Of a stretch of DNA of 64,000 nucleotides, positions 53,029 to 62,348 are shown piece after piece. Source of the stretch: Sulfitobacter pontiacus (lineage in GTDB: Bacteria; Pseudomonadota; Alphaproteobacteria; Rhodobacterales; Rhodobacteraceae); assembly GCF_040790665.1 (NCBI RefSeq), contig NZ_CP160850.1:1-64000 (forward strand), in the 5' to 3' direction. Positions within the stretch are counted from its first letter, which is position 1; the number at the start of each line of letters is the position of its first letter. Under the pieces are notes generated by a model. The model made no database searches. It had not been told where the DNA came from and saw only the letters and a list, made by a program, of their open reading frames with translations. Position numbers and translations under genes: made by a program.

Positions 53029-56000
53029 CTAGGCCGGTTTGGCCGCCGCATCCGCGCGGCGCTCTTTCGCGAGATAGGTGTGATATAGCGCCGGCACACC
53101 GATCAGCGTCAGAACAGAGGCAAAGCCCAAACCGCCCATAATCGTCACCGCCATCGCGGCAAAGAACGAATCGGCCAGCAGCGGCACCATCCCGAGGATC
53201 GTCGTGACCGCCGCCAGAACCACAGGGCGCAAACGGCTGACACTGGCGGTGACAATGGCGTCGTGCTGGTTCAGGCCGTTTTCTTTCTGCACGTCGATCT
53301 CTTCGACCAGAACAATGGCGTTCTTGATCAACATCCCCGACAGCGACAGCAGCCCCAGCAGCGCGGTAAAGCTGAACGCCAACCCCGAGAACAACAGCCC
53401 CAGTGCCGCCCCGTTGATCGCCATGGGCACGATGGTCCAGATCACCGCGGTCTGACGCAGTTTGCCGAACAGCAGGATGGTGATCAGCAACATGGTCCCG
53501 AAGCTCAGCGGCATCTGCTTGCCAAGCGAGGCCTGCGCGTCGCCCGCGTTCTCGAACTCTCCGCCCCATTCAAGGGTATAGCCGACCGGCAGCTCGATCT
53601 CTTCGATCAGCGGGCGGATCTGCGGGAAGACGGTGGGCGGGGTGACGCCTTCGATGACGTTGGCCTGTACCGTGATCGTCTGCACGCGGTTGCGCCGTTC
53701 GATCACCGCGTTTTCGGCGGTGACCTTGAACCCGTCGATCACCTGGCTCAGCGGCAGGTAGTCCCCAAGCGCGGCGGAATAGACGATCTGGTCGGGCAGC
53801 TGCCCGTTGCTCGCGGATTCCGCACGCGGCACCCGCACGATGATGTCGATCAGCCGGTCCCGTTCGCGGTAGGTGCCCGCGGTGATCCCATTGGTCGACA
53901 GGGCAATCGCATCCGCCACATCGCCGCGCCCGATGCCCACGGCCTGCGCACGGTCCTCGGCATAGACAGGGCGGGTCACAAGCACTTTCTCGCGCCAATC
54001 GACATGTTCGGTATGCAGCAGCGGGGTCGCGTCACGCAGGATATCTTCTGCCTGATCGGCCAGATCGCGCAGCACTTCGGGGTCAGGCCCAGAAAAACGC
54101 GCCTCGATATCCGACCCGCCACCGGGGCCGAAAATGATCCGCTTGGTCTGCACCTCTGCCCAAGGCAGCGCGTTGATTGCGAACTGGTCAAGCTCGGCGC
54201 GCAGGGCGGGGATTGCGTCAGCCGAGGTGGCGCGCACCACCAGCTGCCCGATCGAAGGGTCGCTGTCTCCGGGCGTGTAGGTCAGAACATAGCGCGTCAG
54301 GCCGGCACCGATGGTCGTCGTCACAGTGTCCACGTCGTCGCGCGCGAGCAGCCAATCCTCGATAACCGCAAGATCGCGGGAGGTCGACTGGATAGAGCTG
54401 CCTTGCTCAGCCTTATATTCAAAGTAGAACAGCGGCGTGTTGGACGCAGGGAAGAACTGCTGTTTGACCTGACCAAAGATCATCACACAGGCCGCCGTGG
54501 TGCCGATCAGGCCGGCAAATACCAGCCAGCGGAACCGCAGCACCAGCCTGACAAGGTTGCCATAGCTGCGGAAAATCGGGCCGTTATACCCGCTGTCGTC
54601 ATCCGCCAGCCCGCCGATCTTCAGCATATAGTGCCCCAGCAAAGGCGTCACAGTCACCGCAACGATCCACGACATCAACAACGAGATCGCGATCACCGCA
54701 AAAAGCGAGAACATGAATTCGCCCGTGGCGTCAGGCGACAGACCGATCCCGGCAAAAGCCATGATCCCGATGACCGTGGCACCCAGCAGGGGGATCTGCG
54801 TATTCTGCGCCGCTGTATCCGCGGCCGCAACCGAGGGCCGCCCCTTGCGCATTTCCTGTTGCATACCCTCGGCGATGACGATGGCGTTATCCACCAGCAT
54901 CCCCATCGCGATGATCAAGGCCCCAAGGCTGATCCGTTCAACTTTGACGCCGAACAGATACATGAAGAAGAACGTGGCCAGCACGGTCAGCAAAAGCGAT
55001 ACGCCGACAACAACAGAGGCGCGGACCCCCATGAACAGCGCAAGCACCCCGATCACCACGCCCACGGACATGGCAAGAGACAAAAGGAAGCTGTTGTTGG
55101 CTTCGTCCACGACGCGGTGTTGTTCGTAGATCGGCGTGATCTCTACTCCGACGGGAAGGAAGGTCTGCAAGGTCTCAAGCTGCGCTTCGACGCGTTTGCC
55201 GACCTCGACGATATTTTCCGATTCCAGTCCCGAAACGCCAAGGGTGAAGACCTCTTGCCCGTCTTGACGCAAAAGGTGGTCGGGGGCGTCCACACGGCCC
55301 CGCGACACGGTTGCCACGTCCAGTAGGTTCAGCACCTCGCCCTGAAAGCCGAAGGTCAAGGCGCTGATTTCATTGACACTATCATCGCCCGAGGGACCGT
55401 CGATCCGCAGGTTGGTATCGCCAGTTTCGACAAAGCCGGTGGGGTTGATCGCTGTGGATTCACTGATCGCGCCGATGATCACGCTGGGATCAATGCCAAG
55501 CTGTGACATCTTTTGCGACGCTGGTTCGACAAAAATCGCCTCTTCCGGCAGCCCGTCGATATCGACGTTGGCAACACCGTCGACCGTCAGCAGGTCACGC
55601 CGGATAAAGGTCGCGATCTCCCAGATCTCGGAATCCGAAAAGCCGGGGGCGGAGACGGCATATAGGATACCGAAAACATCGCCAAAATCGTCGTTCACCT
55701 GTGACGGATAGGCCCCCGAGGGCAGTGAGCTTGCCGCGTCAGACACACGATCTCGCAGATCATCCCAGACCTGTGGCAGCTCGGTGCCGTCGTATTCATC
55801 CTGCATCTCGACTTCGATGACCGACAGCCCGTGGGTATTGCGCGAGGTGACGGTCTTGACCTCGTCCATCTGCTGGATTTCAGCCTCTAGCACCTCAGAG
55901 ATTTCGGTCGCCACCTCTGCCGCGCTGGCACCGGGATAGGCGGTGGCGACGATGGCGGATTTCAAGGTAAAGCTCGGGTCTTCCAGCTTGCCGACCGACA

Positions 56001-56088
56001 GGTAGCCAAACACACCCCCAAACAGGGCGAAGAGGATGAAAATCCACGTATAAAGCGGATTTTCAATGGAGAAACGTGCGATTTTCAT
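53029..56088 (-). CDS. RND efflux permease, system 2
   Basis: 1019-residue pump. TM1 region ENPLYTWIFILFALFGG, porter domain motifs and twelve TM helices. The TM4 relay reads GMLVDNAIVIAEG: the second Asp of the usual DD pair is Asn, as in some MexK/TriC-like pumps. The TM10 Lys is present (GMLIKNAIVLVEEI). Encoded 3 bp after the adaptor gene. No outer-membrane factor nearby. Confidence 0.92.
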   Translation of the reverse strand: MKIARFSIENPLYTWIFILFALFGGVFGYLSVGKLEDPSFTLKSAIVATAYPGASAAEVATEISEVLEAEIQQMDEVKTVTSRNTHGLSVIEVEMQDEYDGTELPQVWDDLRDRVSDAASSLPSGAYPSQVNDDFGDVFGILYAVSAPGFSDSEIWEIATFIRRDLLTVDGVANVDIDGLPEEAIFVEPASQKMSQLGIDPSVIIGAISESTAINPTGFVETGDTNLRIDGPSGDDSVNEISALTFGFQGEVLNLLDVATVSRGRVDAPDHLLRQDGQEVFTLGVSGLESENIVEVGKRVEAQLETLQTFLPVGVEITPIYEQHRVVDEANNSFLLSLAMSVGVVIGVLALFMGVRASVVVGVSLLLTVLATFFFMYLFGVKVERISLGALIIAMGMLVDNAIVIAEGMQQEMRKGRPSVAAADTAAQNTQIPLLGATVIGIMAFAGIGLSPDATGEFMFSLFAVIAISLLMSWIVAVTVTPLLGHYMLKIGGLADDDSGYNGPIFRSYGNLVRLVLRFRWLVFAGLIGTTAACVMIFGQVKQQFFPASNTPLFYFEYKAEQGSSIQSTSRDLAVIEDWLLARDDVDTVTTTIGAGLTRYVLTYTPGDSDPSIGQLVVRATSADAIPALRAELDQFAINALPWAEVQTKRIIFGPGGGSDIEARFSGPDPEVLRDLADQAEDILRDATPLLHTEHVDWREKVLVTRPVYAEDRAQAVGIGRGDVADAIALSTNGITAGTYRERDRLIDIIVRVPRAESASNGQLPDQIVYSAALGDYLPLSQVIDGFKVTAENAVIERRNRVQTITVQANVIEGVTPPTVFPQIRPLIEEIELPVGYTLEWGGEFENAGDAQASLGKQMPLSFGTMLLITILLFGKLRQTAVIWTIVPMAINGAALGLLFSGLAFSFTALLGLLSLSGMLIKNAIVLVEEIDVQKENGLNQHDAIVTASVSRLRPVVLAAVTTILGMVPLLADSFFAAMAVTIMGGLGFASVLTLIGVPALYHTYLAKERRADAAAKPA

Positions 56089-56091
56089 AGT

Positions 56092-57168
56092 TTACTCGAT
56101 GCTCAACCCGTTGAAGGGGCGCACGGTGTCGCCCTCGCGCAGCAGCTGTGTGCCAGCGCCAACAACCAGGGTGCCCGGCTCAATCCCCGTGGCGATGATG
56201 TCTGTGCCGGTATTCGAGGACACGTCGACGTTGACCCAGCTGACCTGACCCTGTTCGCCGGTCTCGTCAGGGGTATAGACCATGACCCGCGCCTGATCGT
56301 CCGCCATAACCACGGCGGAAGGGGGCAGGGTCGTTGCAGTGTCGTCACCTGCCGCGATCCGCGCGGTCACGCTCATCGATGCGCCGGGGATCAGTTTCGG
56401 TGTGACCCGATCAGAGGGGAGCGCCAGTGTCACGCGGTAGCTCTGCCCGATGCTTTGCGTTTCGGCGTTGAACTCGCGCAATTCAAGCGGCACACCACCG
56501 GCAAATAGCGGCGACGTGCCGGTAAATTCGACGTCAGCCGCATTTGAATACATCTGGAACATCTGCTCGGGAACGTCGATCTCGACGCGTACTTCCGACA
56601 TATCATGCAATCGCACGATGGCCTGTCCGGGGGCGACATTGGCATAATTCGGCGTCAGACGCGAGGCGACCAAGGCGCGAAACGGGGCGATCAGCGTCGC
56701 GTGGTCCAGCGCCTCGCGGGCCTCGCTCAACGCGATCCGCGCCAGATCGCGGGCGGTTTCCGTGTCTTGCGCCTGTGCCGTGGACACGGCATTGCTTTTG
56801 GCCAGCGTTTGCGAGCGTTCGAAATCCCGTTCGGCTTGGGTCAGCTGTACCTCGGCACGCTGCACCGCGCGTTCAAACGGCACCGGATCCAGCGCTGCGA
56901 TCTGCACGCCTTCTTGCAGGAACTGCCCTTCTTGCGCGTCGAACATCACCATGCGGCCGCCGACCTCGAAAGACAGGTCCACTGTTTCCAGCGCTGCGAT
57001 CTTGCCGAAAAAGACCCGCTGCACCTGCGACGCGGCACCGCCCGCCTCTATCAATTTGACCGACCTGATCGGCGCGGGCGTGCCCGAGGGGGTCAGGTCT
57101 TCTGCGTCTTGTGCAACGAGAGGCGTCGCAAGAGTGGCGCATAAAAGGACGGAAATCAGCTGCTTCAT
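56092..57168 (-). CDS. RND efflux periplasmic adaptor, system 2
   Basis: 358 residues with Sec signal (ATLATPLVAQ). Lipoyl half-motifs (LSFEVGGRMVMFDAQEGQFLQEGVQIAALD and LIAPFRALVASRLTPNYANVAPGQAIVRL) flank a short coiled coil rich in Arg/Glu/Ala. A barrel domain follows. AAAGG precedes the ATG. First gene of the pump operon and divergent from a TetR gene. Confidence 0.9.
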   Translation of the reverse strand: MKQLISVLLCATLATPLVAQDAEDLTPSGTPAPIRSVKLIEAGGAASQVQRVFFGKIAALETVDLSFEVGGRMVMFDAQEGQFLQEGVQIAALDPVPFERAVQRAEVQLTQAERDFERSQTLAKSNAVSTAQAQDTETARDLARIALSEAREALDHATLIAPFRALVASRLTPNYANVAPGQAIVRLHDMSEVRVEIDVPEQMFQMYSNAADVEFTGTSPLFAGGVPLELREFNAETQSIGQSYRVTLALPSDRVTPKLIPGASMSVTARIAAGDDTATTLPPSAVVMADDQARVMVYTPDETGEQGQVSWVNVDVSSNTGTDIIATGIEPGTLVVGAGTQLLREGDTVRPFNGLSIE

Positions 57169-57183
57169 ATCAAAGGCCTTTCG

Positions 57184-57199
57184 AGTACTGGGCGGTACT
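57184..57199. promoter_or_regulatory. Weak candidate operator between RND system 2 and its TetR
   Basis: AGTAC-TGGGCG-GTACT inverted repeat (5-bp arms, 6-nt spacer) immediately upstream of the adaptor start; another GTAC lies a little further on (about 57212-57215). Placement suits a TetR operator, but the arms are short. Confidence 0.3.
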
Positions 57200-57281
57200 T
57201 ACGCGCAGTGACGTACAGTTCAACCCCCCTTGGTACCGTTCAGCACTTTTATTTCACCCATACACGTCCTAGTTCTGCAAT

Positions 57282-57899
57282 ATGAATGAAAACGCATCAA
57301 AATCGCGAATACTGTCGACAGCGCGCGCCCTGTTCTTCGTCAAAGGCTTTGAAAAAGTCACGACGGACCTTTTGGCGCGCGAGGCTTCTGTGTCCAAGGC
57401 GACGATCTACCGCCATTTCGACAATATGTCGGAGATCCTGCAAAATGTGCTCGAGGCCGAGGCAGAGGTTTTTCGCGCCGAGGTGCTGGGAGATATCTCG
57501 GACCATCCCGATTTGCGCACCGCGCTGATGTCGTTCGGGCGGAAATTTCTGAGCTTTCTAGGGGAGCAGGATTCGGTCGAGTTTACCTGTCTGATCCACG
57601 AGGTCGCCCGCGACTACCCGCAGATCGGGCGCACCTTCTATACCGCCGCCTTCGAGGCGGTTTGCGCCGCCGTTTGCAGTCTGCTGGTGCAAGGGCAGGA
57701 AAACGGCGATCTGCGCGACGATTTCGACCCGCGTGATGTCGCCGAAGACCTTATTTCATTGCTCAAGGGCTTTGGCATGGTCCGTGCGCAACTGGGGCTG
57801 ACGACGCGCCCGTACAAGGATATCGACCAGCATGTCACCCGTGCGGTCGATACCATTCTGGTCGCTTATCGGGCTTCAGACGGGGTCGGGTCGGCGTAA
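57282..57899 (+). CDS. TetR/AcrR-family regulator of RND system 2
   Basis: 205 residues. HTH: SRILSTARALFFVKGFEKVTTDLLAREASVSKATIYRHFDNMSEIL; C-terminal domain of the AcrR-C type found with efflux pumps (FTCLIHEVARDYPQIGRTFYTAAF). No clear RBS before the ATG. It is divergent from the adaptor gene and overlaps the 3' end of luxI by 34 bp, tail to tail. Confidence 0.88.
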   Translation: MNENASKSRILSTARALFFVKGFEKVTTDLLAREASVSKATIYRHFDNMSEILQNVLEAEAEVFRAEVLGDISDHPDLRTALMSFGRKFLSFLGEQDSVEFTCLIHEVARDYPQIGRTFYTAAFEAVCAAVCSLLVQGQENGDLRDDFDPRDVAEDLISLLKGFGMVRAQLGLTTRPYKDIDQHVTRAVDTILVAYRASDGVGSA

Positions 57900-58594
57900 T
57901 TCGCCACATGCATGATCGCGGCTTGCGTATTGTCGCCGCTGATGTTCAGCTTGGGGCCCAAGGGCAGCGCGCTCATCCCCAGCCGGTTCATCCAGCGTTG
58001 GAACACGGCAGGCACGATCCCGATCACATGGGTCGCCCCTTGTTCGGTCGCGGCACGCGCCATGCCCCGGATCAGCTTGGTCTGGATCGCCAGCCGCCGG
58101 TGCGCGGGCTCGTTTTTTGACAAAAACAGCCGCGTGGCTTCCCAAACATGGGGCATCACCGGCGCGTCTTCGTAAAGCACATATTCAGGGATATCCGGCA
58201 ACATACCGCGCTGTGCGTCTTTCAGCATATAGGTATAACAGCCGCATTGCGCCGTGGTGGGCAGTAACCGCACGCCCGCCAGCACCCGGCCGTATTCGTG
58301 GATCACGACAGACCGGCTTTGGGGGGTGTCGTACTGGTCAAACTCCATCCCTTCGGTATGGGGCAGATCCCATTCCTTTTGATCGATAAAAACTGATTTG
58401 CGTGCTTTTAGAAAATCTGAATAGAGCTGGCCATACCTATACTGGTTGCCGATATGCACCACTGTCTCTTCCAGCCGTGTCGCGTATGACGGCACATCAC
58501 TCTCAACGGGTCGTGTCTGAAGAGCGGCCTGAACCGAAGGCTCCAGCTGGATCGTCTCTGCGCGCTGGTGCGATTTTGCGTTCTGGATACCCAT
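57866..58594 (-). CDS. luxI: LuxI-family acyl-homoserine-lactone synthase
   Basis: 242 residues from the ATG at 58594. All the LuxI core residues are present with family spacing: Arg65, Phe69, Trp75, Glu84/Asp86/Asp89 in GMEFDQYD, Arg109 in GVRLLPTT, Glu152 and Arg155 in WEATRLF. ATHVIGIVPAVF and RWMNRLG are typical of roseobacter enzymes. The core Arg usually lies near residue 24, so this start carries about 40 extra residues. A GTG at 58459 behind GGAAGAG would give a normal ~197-residue enzyme and may be the true start. No luxR is adjacent. Confidence 0.88.
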   Translation of the reverse strand: MGIQNAKSHQRAETIQLEPSVQAALQTRPVESDVPSYATRLEETVVHIGNQYRYGQLYSDFLKARKSVFIDQKEWDLPHTEGMEFDQYDTPQSRSVVIHEYGRVLAGVRLLPTTAQCGCYTYMLKDAQRGMLPDIPEYVLYEDAPVMPHVWEATRLFLSKNEPAHRRLAIQTKLIRGMARAATEQGATHVIGIVPAVFQRWMNRLGMSALPLGPKLNISGDNTQAAIMHVANYADPTPSEAR

Positions 58595-58769
58595 TGTTCT
58601 TTGCCCAAAGCTCCGCTCAAGTAACGAAAAAGTTAACAAAATGCATACAGCCACGGTTCTGCCATGATCGCAACAAATTTTCCACCAATAGTTGAGGTGT
58701 ATCGTAGTGAAATATCAGCAGATTCGTTTGGCGCTCGATTCCGCGCCAGGCTGACGGAGGAAGCGCAAC

Positions 58770-60161
58770 ATGGAAGCAATTGACAATGTTAATTTGCCTC
58801 AGGCCCGCCCGGTTCTAAGCCGGCTGCGGGATTATGCGCTTGTGGGCAGCCGTGCGTTTGGCCAGCGGGCGATCATCTATACCGCAGCTATTGCTTTGGC
58901 AGGCTATTACTATGAACTGAGGGTCGCGCTGTTTTTCTTTTTCGCGATCGGCCTATGCGAAATCTATGACATCGTCGTGCTGCGCTACATCCTGCGCAAC
59001 ACCCGGTCCAAGACCCTGAAGATCCGCAAATCGCTGTTCCACATCTACATGACCACGGCGCTCAGTGCGACGACGATTGCGATGTTCTGCATCTCGATCG
59101 CGATCCAGCAGGGCGTGGGAAACAGCCACTTTCTGCCGCTTTTCCTGTTAATTTCCGCCTCTATCTTCGCGGCGATGAACAACCACCAGTTTTTGTATGT
59201 GCTGGGGTTTCGGCTGGCGATCTACATCGGGGCGATCCTCTACATCCCGATCCGCGATGTTGTCGTGGCGCGCCCGTCGCTGGACTCTGAAATCTGGCTG
59301 AACCTCTTTACCGCGCTGTTTGTTCTGGGCTTCGTATTCGAACTCGCCCGGACCTTCATCAAGGGGTATTCCGCGCTGATGAAGAACCGCCTGGCGCTTC
59401 AGACAGAGAACAAGAATGCCCTCGCCGCAAGCGAGGCCAAGACCCGTTTCCTGTCCACCGTCAGCCACGAATTGCGCACGCCGCTCACGTCGATCCGCGG
59501 TGCGCTTGACCTGATCAACGCAGGGTCAGCGGGAGAGGTGCCGGACAAAATGTCGCGGCTGCTCGATATCGCGACGCGCAACTCGAACCGTCTGGGGGAT
59601 CTGGTCGGGGATTTGCTGCTTTTGCAATCTGCGGATGTGGGGAAATTCTCGCTTGATCTGGGTAACGTGGATCTGGCCGAGGTCGTGAACACGGCCGCCC
59701 ATTCGTTCCAGCCCTATGCCAGCCGCTTTGGCGTCGCGGTAGAGATCAACGTCGCCGCAGACCAGCCCATCGTGCGCGGCGACAAGAAACGGCTCGATCA
59801 GGTGATCGTGAACCTGCTGTCCAATGCCGCCAAATTCTCGGAAGCGGGGGGCACGATCCGTGTGGGGCTCAAACGCGAGGACGAGAACCTCGTGATTTCG
59901 GTCGCGGATCAGGGCATCGGGATTCCCGAAGGCAGCGAAAGCGTCATCTTCGAGGAATTTGGCCAGATCGATTCAAGCGATCAGCGCAAGTTCCAGGGTA
60001 CGGGTCTTGGCCTGTCTATCTCGAAACGTATCGTGGATGCCCACGGCGGCAGCATCGCCTATAAAAGCAAGCTCGGCGTGGGCACCACCTTCTGTGTTGT
60101 GCTCAAGGCAGCGGATGCGGCCAAGGCGGTTAAGCCCGAAAGCTATTCGACCGCCGCCTGA
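58770..60161 (+). CDS. Membrane-bound sensor histidine kinase
   Basis: 463 residues. Five or six TM helices in the first ~195 residues with very short loops, so ligand sensing within the membrane is likely. Then HisKA with FLSTVSHELRTPLTSIRG (His near residue 232), N-box NLLSNAAKFS, G1 DQGIGIPEG and G2 GTGLGLSISKRIVDAHGG. Overall plan resembles membrane kinases that read hydrophobic signals. No response regulator is adjacent. It lies ~175 bp from luxI, divergent. Strong GGAGG RBS. Confidence 0.92.
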   Translation: MEAIDNVNLPQARPVLSRLRDYALVGSRAFGQRAIIYTAAIALAGYYYELRVALFFFFAIGLCEIYDIVVLRYILRNTRSKTLKIRKSLFHIYMTTALSATTIAMFCISIAIQQGVGNSHFLPLFLLISASIFAAMNNHQFLYVLGFRLAIYIGAILYIPIRDVVVARPSLDSEIWLNLFTALFVLGFVFELARTFIKGYSALMKNRLALQTENKNALAASEAKTRFLSTVSHELRTPLTSIRGALDLINAGSAGEVPDKMSRLLDIATRNSNRLGDLVGDLLLLQSADVGKFSLDLGNVDLAEVVNTAAHSFQPYASRFGVAVEINVAADQPIVRGDKKRLDQVIVNLLSNAAKFSEAGGTIRVGLKREDENLVISVADQGIGIPEGSESVIFEEFGQIDSSDQRKFQGTGLGLSISKRIVDAHGGSIAYKSKLGVGTTFCVVLKAADAAKAVKPESYSTAA

Positions 60162-61528
60162 TCTACCGGCACGGCCCGCAACATCAGCGGGCCATCGGGC
60201 CGCATGGTAAAGGTCAGGTTCGGGGGCGCGACAGGGTGGTCCGTCAGTTCAAAAGACGCCCGCCGCAGAGCCGAGGCAAGCAGCACCATAATCTCTGTCT
60301 CGGCATATTGCGCCCCGATGCAGATGCGCGGCCCGTCCCCAAAAGGAATATACTGTCCGCGCGGGTACTTACGGTCCAGAAACCGGTCGTGCTGATAAAG
60401 TGCGGCGTTGTCCCACAGCAGCTCGTTCCGGTGCAGCGCATAGACCGGGAACATGATCACGTCGCCCTTTTTGAACGTCACATCCTTGATCGTCACCTCA
60501 TCCGTCGCATCACGGGCGAACAGGGCGCCTGCGGGGTACATCCGCAGGGTTTCACGCACATGCGCGTGCAGCTTGGGCATCTTGGGCAAATCGTGAAAGC
60601 CGATGGGCCCGTCACCGCAGGCCTCCATCACCTCGGCGCGCAGATCGGTCTGTACCTCGGGGTGCATCGCCAGCAGATACAGCCCCCAAGCGATTGTATT
60701 GGCCGAGGTTTCATAGCCCGCCGCGACAAAGGTCAGCAGGTTATCGACCGTCGTTTCTACATCTTCCTTATCCGTCTCAAGCGCCTCGATCAGCAGGTCA
60801 AGAAAATCGACCGCCTCTGCATGGCGCTGCGCGCGGCGGTTGGCGATCACGTCATGGGTCAACTGCCGCAGATCACGGATCGCTTTCTTGCTGCGCAGCC
60901 ATTTCAGACGGGGCACCCACTTCGGCAGCCCCATCAGATCGAACAGCGACATATAGCTGATATAGTCGGTGAACCGTCGCATCCCCTGACGGACATCCTG
61001 CTTGGACACGGCCTCGTTCCCCGAGAACATCACCCGCGAGATATTGGTGAGCGTCGCCTCTTGCGCCGCATCCGATACATCGACTTCGCCCGCCGTGCGC
61101 GCAAAGAAATCCGCCAGCTCGTCGCCGGTCTGGGCAAAATGTCGGGTCAGCACGGGCAGGTTGCGCGCGGCAAAAAGCGGGGCATAGCGATGCCGTTGCG
61201 CGCGCCATTTCTCGCCTTCCGACAGGATCATGCCGTTGCCGACCACGGGGCCGATGACGTTATGTGTAAACTCCGCCTTGGGAAAGCGACGCCCGACACC
61301 GGCCAGCAGTTCGGTCACCATATCGGGGTCACAGACATAGTGGATCTTGGCCGGCCCTTTCAGATAGCTTTGCGTGCGCGTCGCATCGGGGATCACCGAA
61401 AAAATATTCTTCCCCGCTTTTTTGGCAAAGTCGATCAGCCCGACATCGGCCTTGGCCAGATCCGCCTCCACAGGGATCGGGTGCGCCGGTGTCGCCCCAT
61501 CGGGCGCAGGCATATTCTGTGTATTCAT
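60143..61528 (-). CDS. Cytochrome P450
   Basis: 461-residue haem monooxygenase. I-helix motif AAGYETSANT (about 263-272), ExxR in ETLR, and the haem loop FGDGPRICIG with the Cys ligand. There is no TM anchor, so it is soluble, and no ferredoxin or reductase gene is adjacent. Its family resembles the CYP102/CYP4-like fatty-acid hydroxylase type by I-helix and length, but substrate is not known. AAGGAG precedes the ATG. Overlaps the kinase gene end by 19 bp. Confidence 0.93.
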   Translation of the reverse strand: MNTQNMPAPDGATPAHPIPVEADLAKADVGLIDFAKKAGKNIFSVIPDATRTQSYLKGPAKIHYVCDPDMVTELLAGVGRRFPKAEFTHNVIGPVVGNGMILSEGEKWRAQRHRYAPLFAARNLPVLTRHFAQTGDELADFFARTAGEVDVSDAAQEATLTNISRVMFSGNEAVSKQDVRQGMRRFTDYISYMSLFDLMGLPKWVPRLKWLRSKKAIRDLRQLTHDVIANRRAQRHAEAVDFLDLLIEALETDKEDVETTVDNLLTFVAAGYETSANTIAWGLYLLAMHPEVQTDLRAEVMEACGDGPIGFHDLPKMPKLHAHVRETLRMYPAGALFARDATDEVTIKDVTFKKGDVIMFPVYALHRNELLWDNAALYQHDRFLDRKYPRGQYIPFGDGPRICIGAQYAETEIMVLLASALRRASFELTDHPVAPPNLTFTMRPDGPLMLRAVPVDQAAVE

Positions 61529-61630
61529 TGTCGTCTCCTTGCCGGCCCACGGGTGGCGTTTATCACACCGGTGTTTCTAGCAGGGAAACAATGATTAATT
61601 CTATCTAAAGTTACGCGCCAACGCGAAACG

Positions 61631-62029
61631 TCAGGTCGCAGAGGTCCTGATGCTGTGGCTGCGTAAATGTGCGGCAGCGTCGGCGCGGGTCATTTTGCCT
61701 TGGGCCAGTTCCACCATCATATCGGCGTGTTCCTGATCCACAGCGGCCTGCAGCTCGTATCCGTTCTGGTCCAGAAAATCGCTGGCGACAAAGAAAGCTG
61801 TGCGCTTGTTTCCATCGACAAAAGCGTGGTTGCGGGCGATGGCTTCGGCATAGCAGGCGGCCAGTTCAAAAAGCGATTTTTCGCCAAAGGCATATAAGTT
61901 CATCGGGCGGGCCAGTGCGGATTCCAGTAGGTCACCATCGCGCAACCCGCGCGCGCCGCCCGCCAGCTCCAGAACGCAATCATGCATGTATTCAACAAGT
62001 TCGCGGGTGACCCAGCGGGGCTCCGTCAT
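61631..62029 (-). CDS. doc: Doc-family toxin (Fic fold)
   Basis: 132 residues with the Doc/Fic signature HAFVDGNKRTAF (about 68-79) and N-terminal RELVEYMHD plus GGARGLRDGDLLESALARP. Doc phosphorylates EF-Tu and arrests translation. Coupled by 4 bp to the upstream antitoxin, forming a type II addiction module, which fits a plasmid. Confidence 0.92.
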   Translation of the reverse strand: MTEPRWVTRELVEYMHDCVLELAGGARGLRDGDLLESALARPMNLYAFGEKSLFELAACYAEAIARNHAFVDGNKRTAFFVASDFLDQNGYELQAAVDQEHADMMVELAQGKMTRADAAAHLRSHSIRTSAT

Positions 62030-62262
62030 CGTTTGGCGAGTTCCAGTATCGTGCTGCGATGCCGTTCAAGCCCGCGCGCCACGCGGTCTTTATCCTGCGC
62101 GGTCACACCTTCGGTCAGGGCGGTCAGGCGACGGTATTCATCCGCTGACAACAGCACCAGACGGTCACGTTGATGGCTGGTGATGATGACAGGCTCGCTC
62201 ATCGCCGCATCGCTGAATGCGCCGATGTTGTTCTTGAATTCGGTGGCGGTGACACGTGTCAT
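62026..62262 (-). CDS. phd: Phd/YefM-family antitoxin
   Basis: 78 residues. Opening TRVTATEFKNNIGAFSDAAMSEPVIITSHQRDRLVLLSADEYRRL is the Phd fold that binds its own promoter; the C-terminal half binds Doc. The start at 62262 follows GGAG; the ATG at 62283 adds seven codons without support. Confidence 0.92.
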   Translation of the reverse strand: MTRVTATEFKNNIGAFSDAAMSEPVIITSHQRDRLVLLSADEYRRLTALTEGVTAQDKDRVARGLERHRSTILELAKR

Positions 62263-62348
62263 GGGGCTCTCCTGTAGCGTCACCGCACAATATAGGCAAA
62301 ATGGACATTTTGTCCATATGGGCCGTGGTCACAGCTTTGGCTAAATCG

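Noticed and set aside
53263..55326. 687-codon plus-strand open frame
   Set aside because: Antisense to the second RND permease; Arg/Gln/His-rich and without recognisable motifs.
57184..57199. AGTAC/GTACT dyad as a firm operator
   Set aside because: Arms are only five bases and GTAC is self-palindromic, so it is listed only as a weak feature.
58595..58769. Search for a lux box upstream of luxI
   Set aside because: No CTG-N10-CAG-type dyad of convincing quality is visible.
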